From positions 2,604,001 through 2,668,000 of the forward strand of contig JAHQRK010000001.1 in assembly GCA_019828595.1 (NCBI GenBank): a stretch of DNA of 64,000 nt. Reading direction: 5' to 3'. The stretch comes from Aphanomyces cochlioides (taxonomy: Eukaryota > Oomycota > Saprolegniomycetes > Saprolegniales > Verrucalvaceae). Positions within the stretch are counted from its first letter, which is position 1. Every line of letters begins with the position of its first letter. The notes under the pieces were generated by a model. The model was given only the letters and a program-made list of their open reading frames with translations, searched no databases and was not told the origin of the DNA. The position numbers were made by a program, and so were the translations under genes. Positions 44,862-54,099 of the stretch are shown here, piece by piece.

Positions 44862-45550
44862 ATTACAGAGTGTTCCTAAAGAATCCATTATCGATTTCAT
44901 GTCCTCTTCCTCTGTCTCTCTTCCATGCGGCGACGGTTCCTTGTATATTGTCCATCTTCTTGTTCGTCATTGGCATGCCGGATACCGTGCCATTTCATCT
45001 AACCGTGCCATGTCTGGCAGGTACTACTCCGTGCGGAAAGTTAAGGCATTTTGTGAAAAATCCCGCCAATTAAGGCGATGGTTGGAAAATTGGAGTGTTT
45101 CAATTGGTGAATCGAAAGAGGTGGTTGTTGTACATGCGATAAAGCAAGCAGCATCGTAAACTGCCTTCAAATGGCAAAGATATGAGCATTTATCATTTCC
45201 CTTCCTGGTTGGCATACGGTTTGCAAGTGGTACTATGGATATCAGATGTCTTTTGAAATCCATTATGAATTGTGATTGGCTGAAACAGTTTAAAGCATGG
45301 ATAATTTGCTGAATGGCCTTATTATCGCACGTCAAATTCGTTGATTTAGCCTTAACTTTCCGCATGGAGTAGTAGCGTTCAGTTGTTTACCGAAATTTTT
45401 AGTTTACCCTTTATGGTAATGTACCTCACAAACTTTAAAAGGTACTTCTACATAATATGTAGAAAGTATATTATATTCATCAACTATAAGTCTTGCATGA
45501 TCGCAATCATGTCAGCTTCATTCAGTTACTTCTTTGCGTTGACGTACAGT
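44862..45550. other. Stretch without recognisable gene
   Basis: Open frames on both strands (for example minus 45024-45365) show no family signature. This is probably transposon-derived. Confidence 0.45.
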
Positions 45551-45832
45551 TCAACAAGCTTGGTTGCCTTTTCGTGTGACAGTCGATTGCGTCTTTTTGT
45601 GTGGACATACGGGGGGGCATTGATGCAACATGGAGTGCTTTCTTTTGAGTTCAAAAAGTTGTTTTGCTCTGACTGGAGCAGAACGGTGCACATGCAGACT
45701 CCGCATATGCTGGGCCCACTGTTCTGTTGCAGGGGATGACATAGAATTGAGGCAGTACTTGCAGTAAGTCACTCGTTTCCCACATTTCCCTTTGTGATGC
45801 ACATGCTCCTTGATGTTGGCCATGACGTACAC
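45551..45832 (-). pseudogene. BED-finger remnant, probably hAT transposase N-terminus
   Basis: The minus strand encodes KRVTYCKYCLNSMSS followed by WAQHMRSLH. This C-x2-C...H-x4-H pattern is a BED-type zinc finger, as found at the start of hAT transposases. Nothing of the catalytic domain follows downstream. Confidence 0.6.
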
Positions 45833-45954
45833 GATCTAATTGAGAAATGGATTCCATCCCATGTCACGAAACTTGGTATAACGTAAAGTCCAAAATCGAG
45901 CAGTGGATCAAAATTGAGCACCAATCCCATGACAGCAGTAGAACCTCCATAATA

Positions 45955-47626
45955 CCGTAGTGTATTTGTTAAGGATGACGATTTGTTAAAGGTGACATAC
46001 AAATTTCTATAGTAAAGTTGTGCGAGGTGATGAGCCAAAATATCAAATTTCAAAATATATGACTTATGGAGTTTATTATTCATCATCAAATGGCTCGTCC
46101 TGAATTTCCTCTGCCATATTCAAGGCTTGTAAAATTGACACAACAGATTCACAATCAGCATCAACATGGTCAATCAAGTCATCATTCATACAACTTGGGG
46201 TGTCCACTAGCTTTGCATGTTTAAAACCCTTGATAATTGTGCTTGGTCTCACGTTATTCCATGCTTGTATGATCCATGCGACGACAGATCGCCTAGAAGG
46301 AGGGATTATGTTCAAAGGAACTGCTTGAGAGTTCAGTTGATCGCGCAAATTATCGATCCACTTTCGTCGCAAGAAAATCCTTCAATGGTTTATTCCATGC
46401 AATGTCTGCAGGTTGACACATCCAAGTGAATCTCGGGGGAATTTTCATCAATACAACATTCAGTTCTTGGGCCTTTTGGATCACAGCGGGGGTAAAGTGA
46501 GCTGAAAAATCATCCCATAGTAGCAGTACTCTTTCATTCATATTTGAACGTCGACCAAAATGGTAGTCAAGGAATTTCAAGGAGATACTTGCAATCCACC
46601 AAGCTGTTTTGTTTCCATACAATTGGCAATCGTTTGAAGTATGAAGATCCTCAATCTTTTGCCACACGAACCGGCCAAACCCATTGCGGTTGGCAATATT
46701 TTGGGCCTCGACGTCGGCACTCTTTGACGGCAAGGCTTTTAAAACAACAAATAAAGGGTACTTGTTCCCATCGGAGTCGCCCAAAAGCATGGCTGTGGCT
46801 CTCATCTTCTCTTTGCCACTGGTTTTAATCCACACTGTCTTGACTCCTGTCGTGTCCAAGGTCCTTTTAGGTAGATATTCATAAAACACTGCAGTTTGGT
46901 CAGCATTGTAAATCCTTGAAACTCCTTCTTCAACCATTTTGGCACGTACAGCTTGAGCAAATTCACGACAAATGGCGTCTCCATCAGCAGACCTTGCTTG
47001 ACCGACTCGAGTGCGATTCCGTAAGGACAGACTATGGCGTGCTCGAAAGTCGATGCACCACGTATTGGATGCTTTGAACTTCTCTGCGGGTATGCTCAGA
47101 TCACGTGCGACGTCGACAGCCTTGATTTGGAGCATTGTTTGAGTAACAGGTATCTCTTCACGCCTGAGCTCAACAATCCATTGTACTATGTTGGCTTCGG
47201 CTTCGTCGGGCAAAATCTTTGATGTTCCCACGGGGCGATTCTTTAGAGCGTTAGCGGATGTTGTGTTGTATCCACGTTGCTCAATATCAAATCGCTGTTT
47301 TGACCATGAGTACACACGTTTACGTTGAGATTCCCAACCCTGGTCATTCAAATCTCCAAAGTACTTGGCGCGGACAGCTGCAATTCCTGCAACGCTGAAA
47401 TAGTTGATGACTTCCAGTTTGAATGCGTTTGAAAAGCTTTTATATGCGTGCTTGGTAGGTTGCCTGCCCGGTCCGTGTAAGCGTGGTCTGCCGCGTCGAC
47501 GTTGAGTGGACGCGGGCGTATCCATTCCAAATGAAAGATCAAGTCGTATAAGAAATTATGTTGCATCAAATTTAAGAGGTTATTATATTCTACATTTGAC
47601 AGTCACCCTTAACAAATACACTACGG
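45955..47626 (-). mobile_element. Pogo/Tigger-like transposon, nearly intact
   Basis: This 1672-bp element is flanked by TA at 45953-45954 and 47627-47628. The 25-bp inverted ends begin CCGTAGTGTATTTGTTAAGG and differ at one position. It contains a transposase split by one frameshift. The terminal repeats differ from those of the two pogo-like elements further left, so this is a third family. Confidence 0.93.
46076..47525 (-). pseudogene. Pogo/Tigger-like transposase with a single frameshift
   Basis: The first 391 codons contain an AT-hook-like start (RRRGRPRLHGPGRQ), a CENP-B/Tc5-type DNA-binding region (about 30-180) and the DDE_1 core. Asp209 is in YNADQTAVF, Asp338/339 in LLLWDDFSAHF and Asp374 in CQPADIAWNKPLK. 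At about 46360 an extra T shifts the frame; correcting it joins KPLKDFL to RRKWIDNLRDQL and a further 95 codons to the stop at 46076. One indel is the only lesion seen. It may be a recent inactivation or a sequencing error. Confidence 0.9.
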
Positions 47627-47639
47627 TATTAATAGCGTG

Positions 47640-48046
47640 TTATCCGGGAACGACGGAATTTTAGTACAAGTGGTACTTAGATTGTTTGAATTAGAGTGTG
47701 CATTATATCATCCAATGCGAAATAAACAAGTACGTTAATTACATATGATTGGACCAAAGTAGATAATCTTTACCAACTAATTTTTAAGGCTGTGATTTGA
47801 AATCATCACTAAATACAGCTCAAACAAGTCGAAACAAACATTTTCTTTGTTATCAAGCGATGGTTTCGAGTATATCGCGCTAAGACATTGGAAAAGAATT
47901 GAACCTCGATACAAGCACTGTGGGATTCCAAACTTACTGACAGTGATTGGGTGAATATATGTCCCAACTGCAAACCTAAATTACCTGCAAATGATTGGAC
48001 AATTGCCCAAGTACCACAGTGCCAAAATTCCGTCGCTCCCTCGGTA
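47640..48046. repeat. MITE-like inverted repeat
   Basis: The ends (47645-47690 and 47995-48042) are imperfect inverted repeats sharing GCGACGGAATTTT and GTGGTACTT. The 300 bases between have no coding capacity. Confidence 0.7.
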
Positions 48047-49378
48047 ACGAATACTTCTCATAATTTATAATTCTTATGAAAACTAATGTCCTAACCCTCA
48101 TGGCTCTGACATTCAAAATGAACATTTTTCCATACATTATTCCATATAAGAGCAATACTCGATTTTGATCCACAAAAAAGAAAGCAAGTGCTATGATGGA
48201 AATTCACTTTATGCTTAAAACAAAGAGGAATTCGGCATATTTTGGTGTCTGCTTTGTTCTCTGACTTATTCTCATTTCAGGACAATCTTTGTCTTTCTGG
48301 TTGCAAATGTGGATCGCGAGATATTGTCATGAACGTTTAGTAAAAATAAATATGTGCTCGATTTTGGACTTTTACGTTAAGGGTATGGTCGACGAATATT
48401 TCATTCATGCCTTAATCATCCATGCTTTTACGGATAAGAAGTTTATTCGGATCCTTCGAGAGTTTGGTCAGGGGGCACCAATTAATATCTTTTGCAGGCT
48501 TCACGAGCGATTCTCCACCTAGCTGTCGCTCCAAGGGCACCACGACCGTTGTGTGCCATAGCAACAAGATATGTCATTACCGACTTGAGCTACAGCCAAT
48601 CACCAACAAAAGCATGGACGGGTCTTTTGGACATGGATGGAGACTCCATGCTTGGGAAATGCCATCCATGCCTAACTTTATACGGATTTCGGATAACCTA
48701 AGCAAATCAAAAAGCAGAATTCTGGACTTGCCAGACATGGAGATGGACATGAATGTTCGTCGACCACAGAGAAATTGCCTGAGAAGAAGGGTTAGCCCAT
48801 GAGACGCCGGCAAACATTTTGATGGATAAAGCGTTTTTTGTCATCCGAGAAAATCAACTTTGAAGTAAAAGTACCACTGTTCCATCCTTTTCCACGTCTT
48901 TCGAGAAATCGACGAGGAAAGGAAATGTAATAAAATAAACAGAATCGTTATATTTTGGTAATAAAATAAAATGAGTGATCGTGGTGATGGTTTGGCCGAG
49001 ACAATGTCTCTAGTTGTCCCCATTGACAATATTTACGGCATACAAAATGATGTTTATAGAAATTTAAAAAAAATACATCTTTTCTCTGTCCGGAAAAATC
49101 CGGTTAAAAATATTTAATTGGCTGATTGAGCATCTTTTAGTGCGTTTTAGGCCAATTGAAGACCAGAAATCGATAGTCTCGCAAAATACTGTCCAATGGT
49201 GCAGAAATATTTTTTTCGAAAATTTTCAACTTCGCAGCATGGCCGCCGCCCCAATGGTCATAACTCCATCACCACAACGAGTTTGGGGAACCACAAGCCG
49301 TCAAAATGTAGCTAAGACATTGCTCAATCGTACTGTATAGCTAACTCTAACTTCAAGAAAACGCGGTATCCATCATTT
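48047..49378. other. Stretch without recognisable gene
   Basis: No supported gene is seen. A segment at 48763-48801 (CCTGAGAAGAAGGGTTAGCC) recurs inverted at 49617-49659, so it contains repeat-derived sequence. Confidence 0.45.
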
Positions 49379-49660
49379 TGTCTACAGGGGTCTCCTATTC
49401 TTTTTTGACACATCTATTCTAATTCTACTTTAAATGAGTTATCCGGATAATATTGTTCAGGGATTCCGCACCATGGGGATCCGCAACCCCGACCCCACCG
49501 ACCCCCGTCGAGAACATATAATCTCATCTCTGGGGTTTCGCAGTTGACAACTGCGAAACCCCTCCGACGAGACAAACCCTTCCAAGTTAAATTTAGAAAA
49601 GATGTGTCAAAAAAGAATAGGCTAACCCTTCTTCTCAGGTAATTGCTCTCGACCACACCC
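49379..49660. repeat. MITE-like inverted repeat with central hairpin
   Basis: Arms around 49396-49422 and 49600-49627 share CTATTCTTTTTTGACACATCT. Inside is a perfect 14-bp hairpin (49532-49545 and 49549-49562, GGGGTTTCGCAGTT). There is no coding capacity. Confidence 0.75.
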
Positions 49661-50168
49661 TAACGTTAGGGATCTTTGTTGATTTACTTTACCGTGAATA
49701 ACACGGTATAGAAACGGTACAGTGTATTTTACTGTAAAGTCGCGCTCCAAACGCTACTGGCAGGTACACGAGCGGTCTGCGAACTGACCTGGCGCCCTGC
49801 AGTAGCGATTCCCCGCGGTCTGCTAAGAGAACGACTGGCCTCGGGAGGCCAGAGAAGTTGAAGCCTAAGTGAGGCTGAGCGGCAGCCAACGAGAATCAAG
49901 ACAAGTTTGAGACTTAGGTTGCTTTAGGTTTCAACAACGACGAAAAAGTGGTTCATCGTTATTTTGTATATTCACCCCTCTCGTTTTAATGGATACTTGT
50001 CCGCGCTGATTTGTCAGTTCTATGGATGGACCTCTCTCTGATTGGCTGTTAACCAAATAACGATGGAAACACGATCCTCCATCATGTTTTGAAAAAGTAA
50101 TTTTAAAACACGACGGAAACGATTCTGATTGGCTTCGTTCATTTTCGAAAACTACTTGGAATTGCCTC
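49661..50168. other. Stretch without recognisable gene left of the Harbinger element
   Basis: No gene was found. Since the Harbinger element abuts the 5' LTR end of the gypsy element, part of that LTR might lie here. The expected LTR start TGTAACC is not present, however. Confidence 0.4.
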
Positions 50169-50409
50169 TTACGGCCACTTTCAAGTAGATTTTTTTTCAT
50201 CTCATTTTGGCAATATAAAATCGACGGAATTCTTGTTCCACTCATTTTCCATCTCTTTTTCATCAGATGTGGAAGTTTAATTTTTCCCCTTGAAAATGAA
50301 ACCAACAATTTTTGGACTTTCTTTTATACTGAAGTATGATTGGATAAAATTTCAGCTTGGATTTGATTGGTCGACTACCGCGAAGATGCTTCGGGTTCAA
50401 TTTGGGAAA

Positions 50410-51344
50410 ATGGCGCGAGCACGTGGAAAGAACAAGCTCCCAAGCAAGAAAGAATTGCTTGAACGGCTTAACCGATTAGAGGAGAGCGCTTCAGATGGAG
50501 CTGGGTTGCCTCTCGAGAAAAAAACTTGTCTGGACCGACCAAATGGTTCATGTCTTGCTTGAGCTCCGTTTGCGACAGTTTGCTGGTCTATTTTCAGGGA
50601 CCAAGTCCAACATGCAGCTCAGTGTCATTTGGGAGCGATTGACACTCCGTTTCAATCTATTGACCGAGCAAAGTGTCGATCAAACGTCGTTGAAAAATAA
50701 GTATCAAGCTCTCAAGACGGAGTACAACAATGTACGTTTTGCGATAGAAAATGAAACAGGCAACGCGACAGAAACCCCCATTAAAATACCGACATGTTGG
50801 GATTCAATGGTTGAATTCTTTGGCGACAAGCGTTGACTTGGGCACATAGAGTATGGATCGAATACCACGACAAACGAATCGCAACAGCATGGGGATGCTT
50901 CGTCAGACTCGAATTCACAAGTGCAAGAAGATATGAATGATGAACTACGTGATGAGTATATTGAAGTTGGTATATTATGTCACTCACACACTCTATTATA
51001 GATCTGAAGATGCTACATCAAAGCGCAAACGTGAGGTAGCACAAGAAATTCAGCGTCAGCGACAAGCACGTCGTCAAAAAAAGACTGATGTAGCATCAGG
51101 CTTGGTGACAATGGGTGAAGTTCTTGCGAAGGGTTTGGTTGATGCTGCCAACATACAATTCGCCAAAGACACGACCAACAAGGCAGACTCAACAACTGAC
51201 CGCGCCCTTACTGCTGTCATTGAAAATCTTGAACAAGCGAAAGTCATGAATGCAGCTATCCTCGCAAGCATTGCCAAAACGAATGCTACAAATGAAGCTA
51301 TTCTACAGCTTTTGCAGAAACAACAATGGGCATTTCAAAGATAA
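50410..51344 (+). pseudogene. Harbinger-associated Myb/SANT-like protein, decayed
   Basis: In PIF/Harbinger elements this partner binds the ends and brings the transposase to the nucleus. The start MARARGKNKLPSKKELLERL is separated by a frameshift in a run of seven A (about 50519-50525) from the Myb/SANT-like domain LVWTDQMVHVLLELRLRQF. A TGA then interrupts FGDKR and LGHIEYGS (about 50834). The last part uses a likely intron (about 50952-51000, GTATAT...TATAG) to join DELRDE to SEDATSKRKREVAQ, with a basic coiled-coil tail to 51344. Two lesions make it a probable pseudogene. Confidence 0.78.
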
Positions 51345-51374
51345 CATGCAATGCATACATATTTCATCATATGA

Positions 51375-52664
51375 TTACGCTAGTACGTTGGTGTAAAGCC
51401 AAGTCTTGAGAAGGTTTCTGTGTGCCTCGGCTAACTCACCGCTTACCAAGTTTTCGCTATTTGGTCGAGGAAGATCGCCGCCAATATGCATCCAGTTTTC
51501 GGTTATAATGTCTTCATCTGGATCGATGGGGGCATCAAATTCGGCTTGAAGGTCTATAAACCAGTTGTGCAATATCATAGTTGCTTTGATGAGGCGCGCC
51601 ATTTCTTTCATTTAAGAGGTTAATGCACTCATACGACGAGGTTTTAAGAACGGCTTTCCTTCAGGTAAATGCTGAATAAAGTCCTTTTTGAATATTCTGA
51701 AGATATTTTTCCAACGCGCGAAAGCCCTCTCAACACAAATCCTTGCGCGACTGTGAATTAGATTGTAGTGTGCTTCGTCATCTGGCATTCCCAATCGAAT
51801 CGGAAAAGGAGTCATCAAGTGGGTATACAAAACGTATCCAGCGTCTCCAAGAAAATATTGGCCTGATGGAATATCCTACATAAGAATGAAACCACGTACT
51901 CGGAAGACAGCCGACCTTGTGGGAGTGCAGACCAAATTGACTTCTATTGAATAAGGCTTTGTCGTTCTGACTACCACTTCGAATTGAAAAGCTCATGAAC
52001 TTGAGTTTATCGTCAACAACTCCTACATGACAATTAACATAGAATAGAATGATTATGTACCTTGGATATTGAATGCAGGAAAGCCTTTGCGGCAATACCA
52101 TCCCTCATGGTCTTTAAATCGCTTGATTTTTACCAAACTGCCATCGATGGCACCGACAACACCAGGAAATCCTGTGCGCATCTCAAATCCCTCTGATATT
52201 CTCGCCCAAGCTTCAGTGGTCTCTGGTAGGTGAATTGTCTCTTCAAGGTAAAGCAAGAGGACATCAACGACCTCGCCCAAGTACGTATGAGCGCGGGATT
52301 CCGACATTCCAAACACTTGACCCGATGTGAAGAGATCTCCACTGTGGGTGAGGTAGTTGATCGCAACGGCTACGCGATCAATGATCGAGAAGGCAGTGTT
52401 ATGGTGCACAGGATGGTGAACTTCAGTCCACCGTTCAACAACTCGTGTTGCAATCACGTTGAATGCTGCTTGAGTGCAGCGCAGATTCTTCTGGTACCAT
52501 CCCGAATAAGCCGTGCTTTGCTGGGCAGTTGTCCACGTGTCTGAATGAATGCTGTACTTTCTTGTGGCCACAGAACGACTGGATCGTCCATCGTTTGATG
52601 CAGCCGTAGCCGCCGCCATCACTGAAGAAACCACAGCGATCGTCGCTGCATCCGTGATGTCCAA
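51375..52664 (-). CDS. PIF/Harbinger transposase (DDE_4)
   Basis: Exons on the minus strand are 52664-52061, 52022-51916, 51875-51635 and 51604-51375, giving 393 residues. Introns of 38 and 40 nt have clean GT-AG ends and restore NIQG-VVDDK and SHK-DIPSGQYFLGDAGY. Catalytic landmarks are GVVGAIDGSLVKIKR (first Asp), SGSQNDKALFN (second Asp) and ICVERAFARWK (Glu). The conserved end ATMILHNWF is present. The last junction is either a 30-nt intron (51605-51634) or an in-frame TAA; as 30 is a multiple of 3, both readings keep the same frame. If spliced, the enzyme looks complete. Confidence 0.85.
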
Positions 52665-52851
52665 TAGTCCAGAACTTGTATTCTATTCATGAAGAGTGTG
52701 TATAACTCGAAAGACGTCAAAAGTCAAAAAGAGTAAAAAAAACGCAAAAAGAGGTCTCGAATCTCTTGTTGTAAAATGGACCCCAAAAAGAGACGACGAC
52801 GATTTTGATTGGCCGAGTCTCTTTTTGAAAACTACTTGAAAGAGGCCCTTA

Positions 52852-52918
52852 ACTTTAATTTACACTTACACTTCAGACGCAGTTCACACGCGCCTGACAT
52901 CCTCTGCGCCCAGTTACA
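52852..52918 (+). repeat. 5' LTR right end of gypsy element 1
   Basis: The sequence ends CAGTTACA, the complement of the TGTAAC that starts the 3' LTR at 57921. It is followed by CCTGGTAGCACTC, a plausible primer-binding region. The Harbinger TTA site borders it on the left. Confidence 0.7.
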
Positions 52919-52947
52919 CCTGGTAGCACTCTAGTTCGTCCAGGATC

Positions 52948-54078
52948 ATGGACGCCGCGACCGCAACGTCGACAATCGACGTTTCCCACTTCTCTCCCGA
53001 ACAGCAAGCTACTCTAACCGAGTTGCTTCGCTTGATCCCCGGGAATATCGTTCGGGGACTGTTCAGTGGAGTGAACCCTCAAGACCAGATCATCGTCATT
53101 GAAAGCTTCCGCCTGCACGGCGAAGCAACTGCACGGGCTGCTGCCCTTTCTGCTACGCAACGCACTCAAGAAGAGGCGGCGTTGCTGTACGAAGCAGACC
53201 TGTTGAAGGCCACGGCAAAAATCGCCGGCCTTGAAGAGTCCTACAGGAGCCTGACTAGTCAAGCCAGACGAATGGAAGCCCCCTCACCGGGGATTGACGA
53301 CATCTTCGTCGAGCCCAGAGCGTCGCGTGACCGACCTCTGAAGCTCGAAGTGTCCAAATATGGAGGTGCTGCGGATGAGCACCTGTTCCGTTGGGTCTCC
53401 GAGGTGAAAATTGCACTCGGAGCCCAGCTCGTAACAAACGAGACGCTGCGCGTTGCCTTCGCGCTCTCTAACTTACAGGGTCGAGCCCGGGATTGGGCTT
53501 ACAACCTTCATATGTTAGATGATGGGGCATTCCCCACGTTCGACTCCTTAGTTGAACAACTCAAGGAGCAATACGTTCACTCGAACGTTGAGACGCGCTT
53601 TCGCGCTCAGTTCAACCAAGCCAAGCAAGGCAAGGGAACTATCCAGGAGTTTGTGAACGAACTTCGTTTCATCCTCGGGTCCTTCGAGAACTCCTATAAG
53701 ATCGGTCGTGTGACGGTCTTCATGCATGGCCTAAATCAAGGCCCAGCTCGTGACGAGCTCTTTCGTTTGCAACCACAAAGGTTCAACGAAGCAGTCAGCA
53801 TTGCGCTGAACACGGAACACTCGCGCGGTTTAGCGCGTTCTTCCGGTAATCCTTCCGATGTCTCCTCCGATATAGAGATCTCGCGCATCGAAGCGGCCTC
53901 CGGAGAGGAGCGCCGCTGTTTCAATTGTGGCCAGTCTGGTCACTTTGCAAGGAAATGCCCTCAGCCTTCACAGGCGAGGAGGAATTCAAACTACTCCCCA
54001 CACCGCTCGCGCGGTGGCGCCTATCGTGGGCGTGGGCGTGGCTACGGCCTATACCAGGGGAAAGAGAAATCCCAGTAG
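52948..54078 (+). CDS. Gypsy gag, open
   Basis: These 376 codons are uninterrupted. A coiled-coil-prone N-terminus (about 60-115) is followed by the retrotransposon gag domain (about 120-270, with LFRWVSEVKIALGAQ and GRARDWAYNLH). A CCHC zinc knuckle CFNCGQSGHFARKC lies near residue 328, and an Arg/Gly tail follows. It packages element RNA. The frame is intact although pol is not, so gag may still be translated. Confidence 0.93.
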   Translation: MDAATATSTIDVSHFSPEQQATLTELLRLIPGNIVRGLFSGVNPQDQIIVIESFRLHGEATARAAALSATQRTQEEAALLYEADLLKATAKIAGLEESYRSLTSQARRMEAPSPGIDDIFVEPRASRDRPLKLEVSKYGGAADEHLFRWVSEVKIALGAQLVTNETLRVAFALSNLQGRARDWAYNLHMLDDGAFPTFDSLVEQLKEQYVHSNVETRFRAQFNQAKQGKGTIQEFVNELRFILGSFENSYKIGRVTVFMHGLNQGPARDELFRLQPQRFNEAVSIALNTEHSRGLARSSGNPSDVSSDIEISRIEAASGEERRCFNCGQSGHFARKCPQPSQARRNSNYSPHRSRGGAYRGRGRGYGLYQGKEKSQ

Positions 54079-54099
54079 GCGCGAGGCGACCTACTGGGA

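Larger units (their letters stand above)
50172..52848. mobile_element. PIF/Harbinger transposon with both genes
   Basis: This 2677-bp element is flanked by TTA on both sides (50169-50171 and 52849-52851), the 3-bp target duplication of PIF/Harbinger. Its inverted ends share GGCC(A/T)CTTTCAAGTAG. It carries the two standard genes in convergent orientation: a Myb/SANT-like DNA-binding protein (plus) and a DDE_4 transposase (minus). Confidence 0.92.

Noticed and set aside
44899..45365. Short frames on both strands after the third mucin-like gene
   Set aside because: No motif, no splice support and no paralogue was recognised.
48289..48813. Overlapping frames near 48.3-48.8 kb as a gene
   Set aside because: The frames are short and overlap on both strands without a domain. 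Part of the sequence recurs inverted at 49.6 kb, indicating repeat origin.
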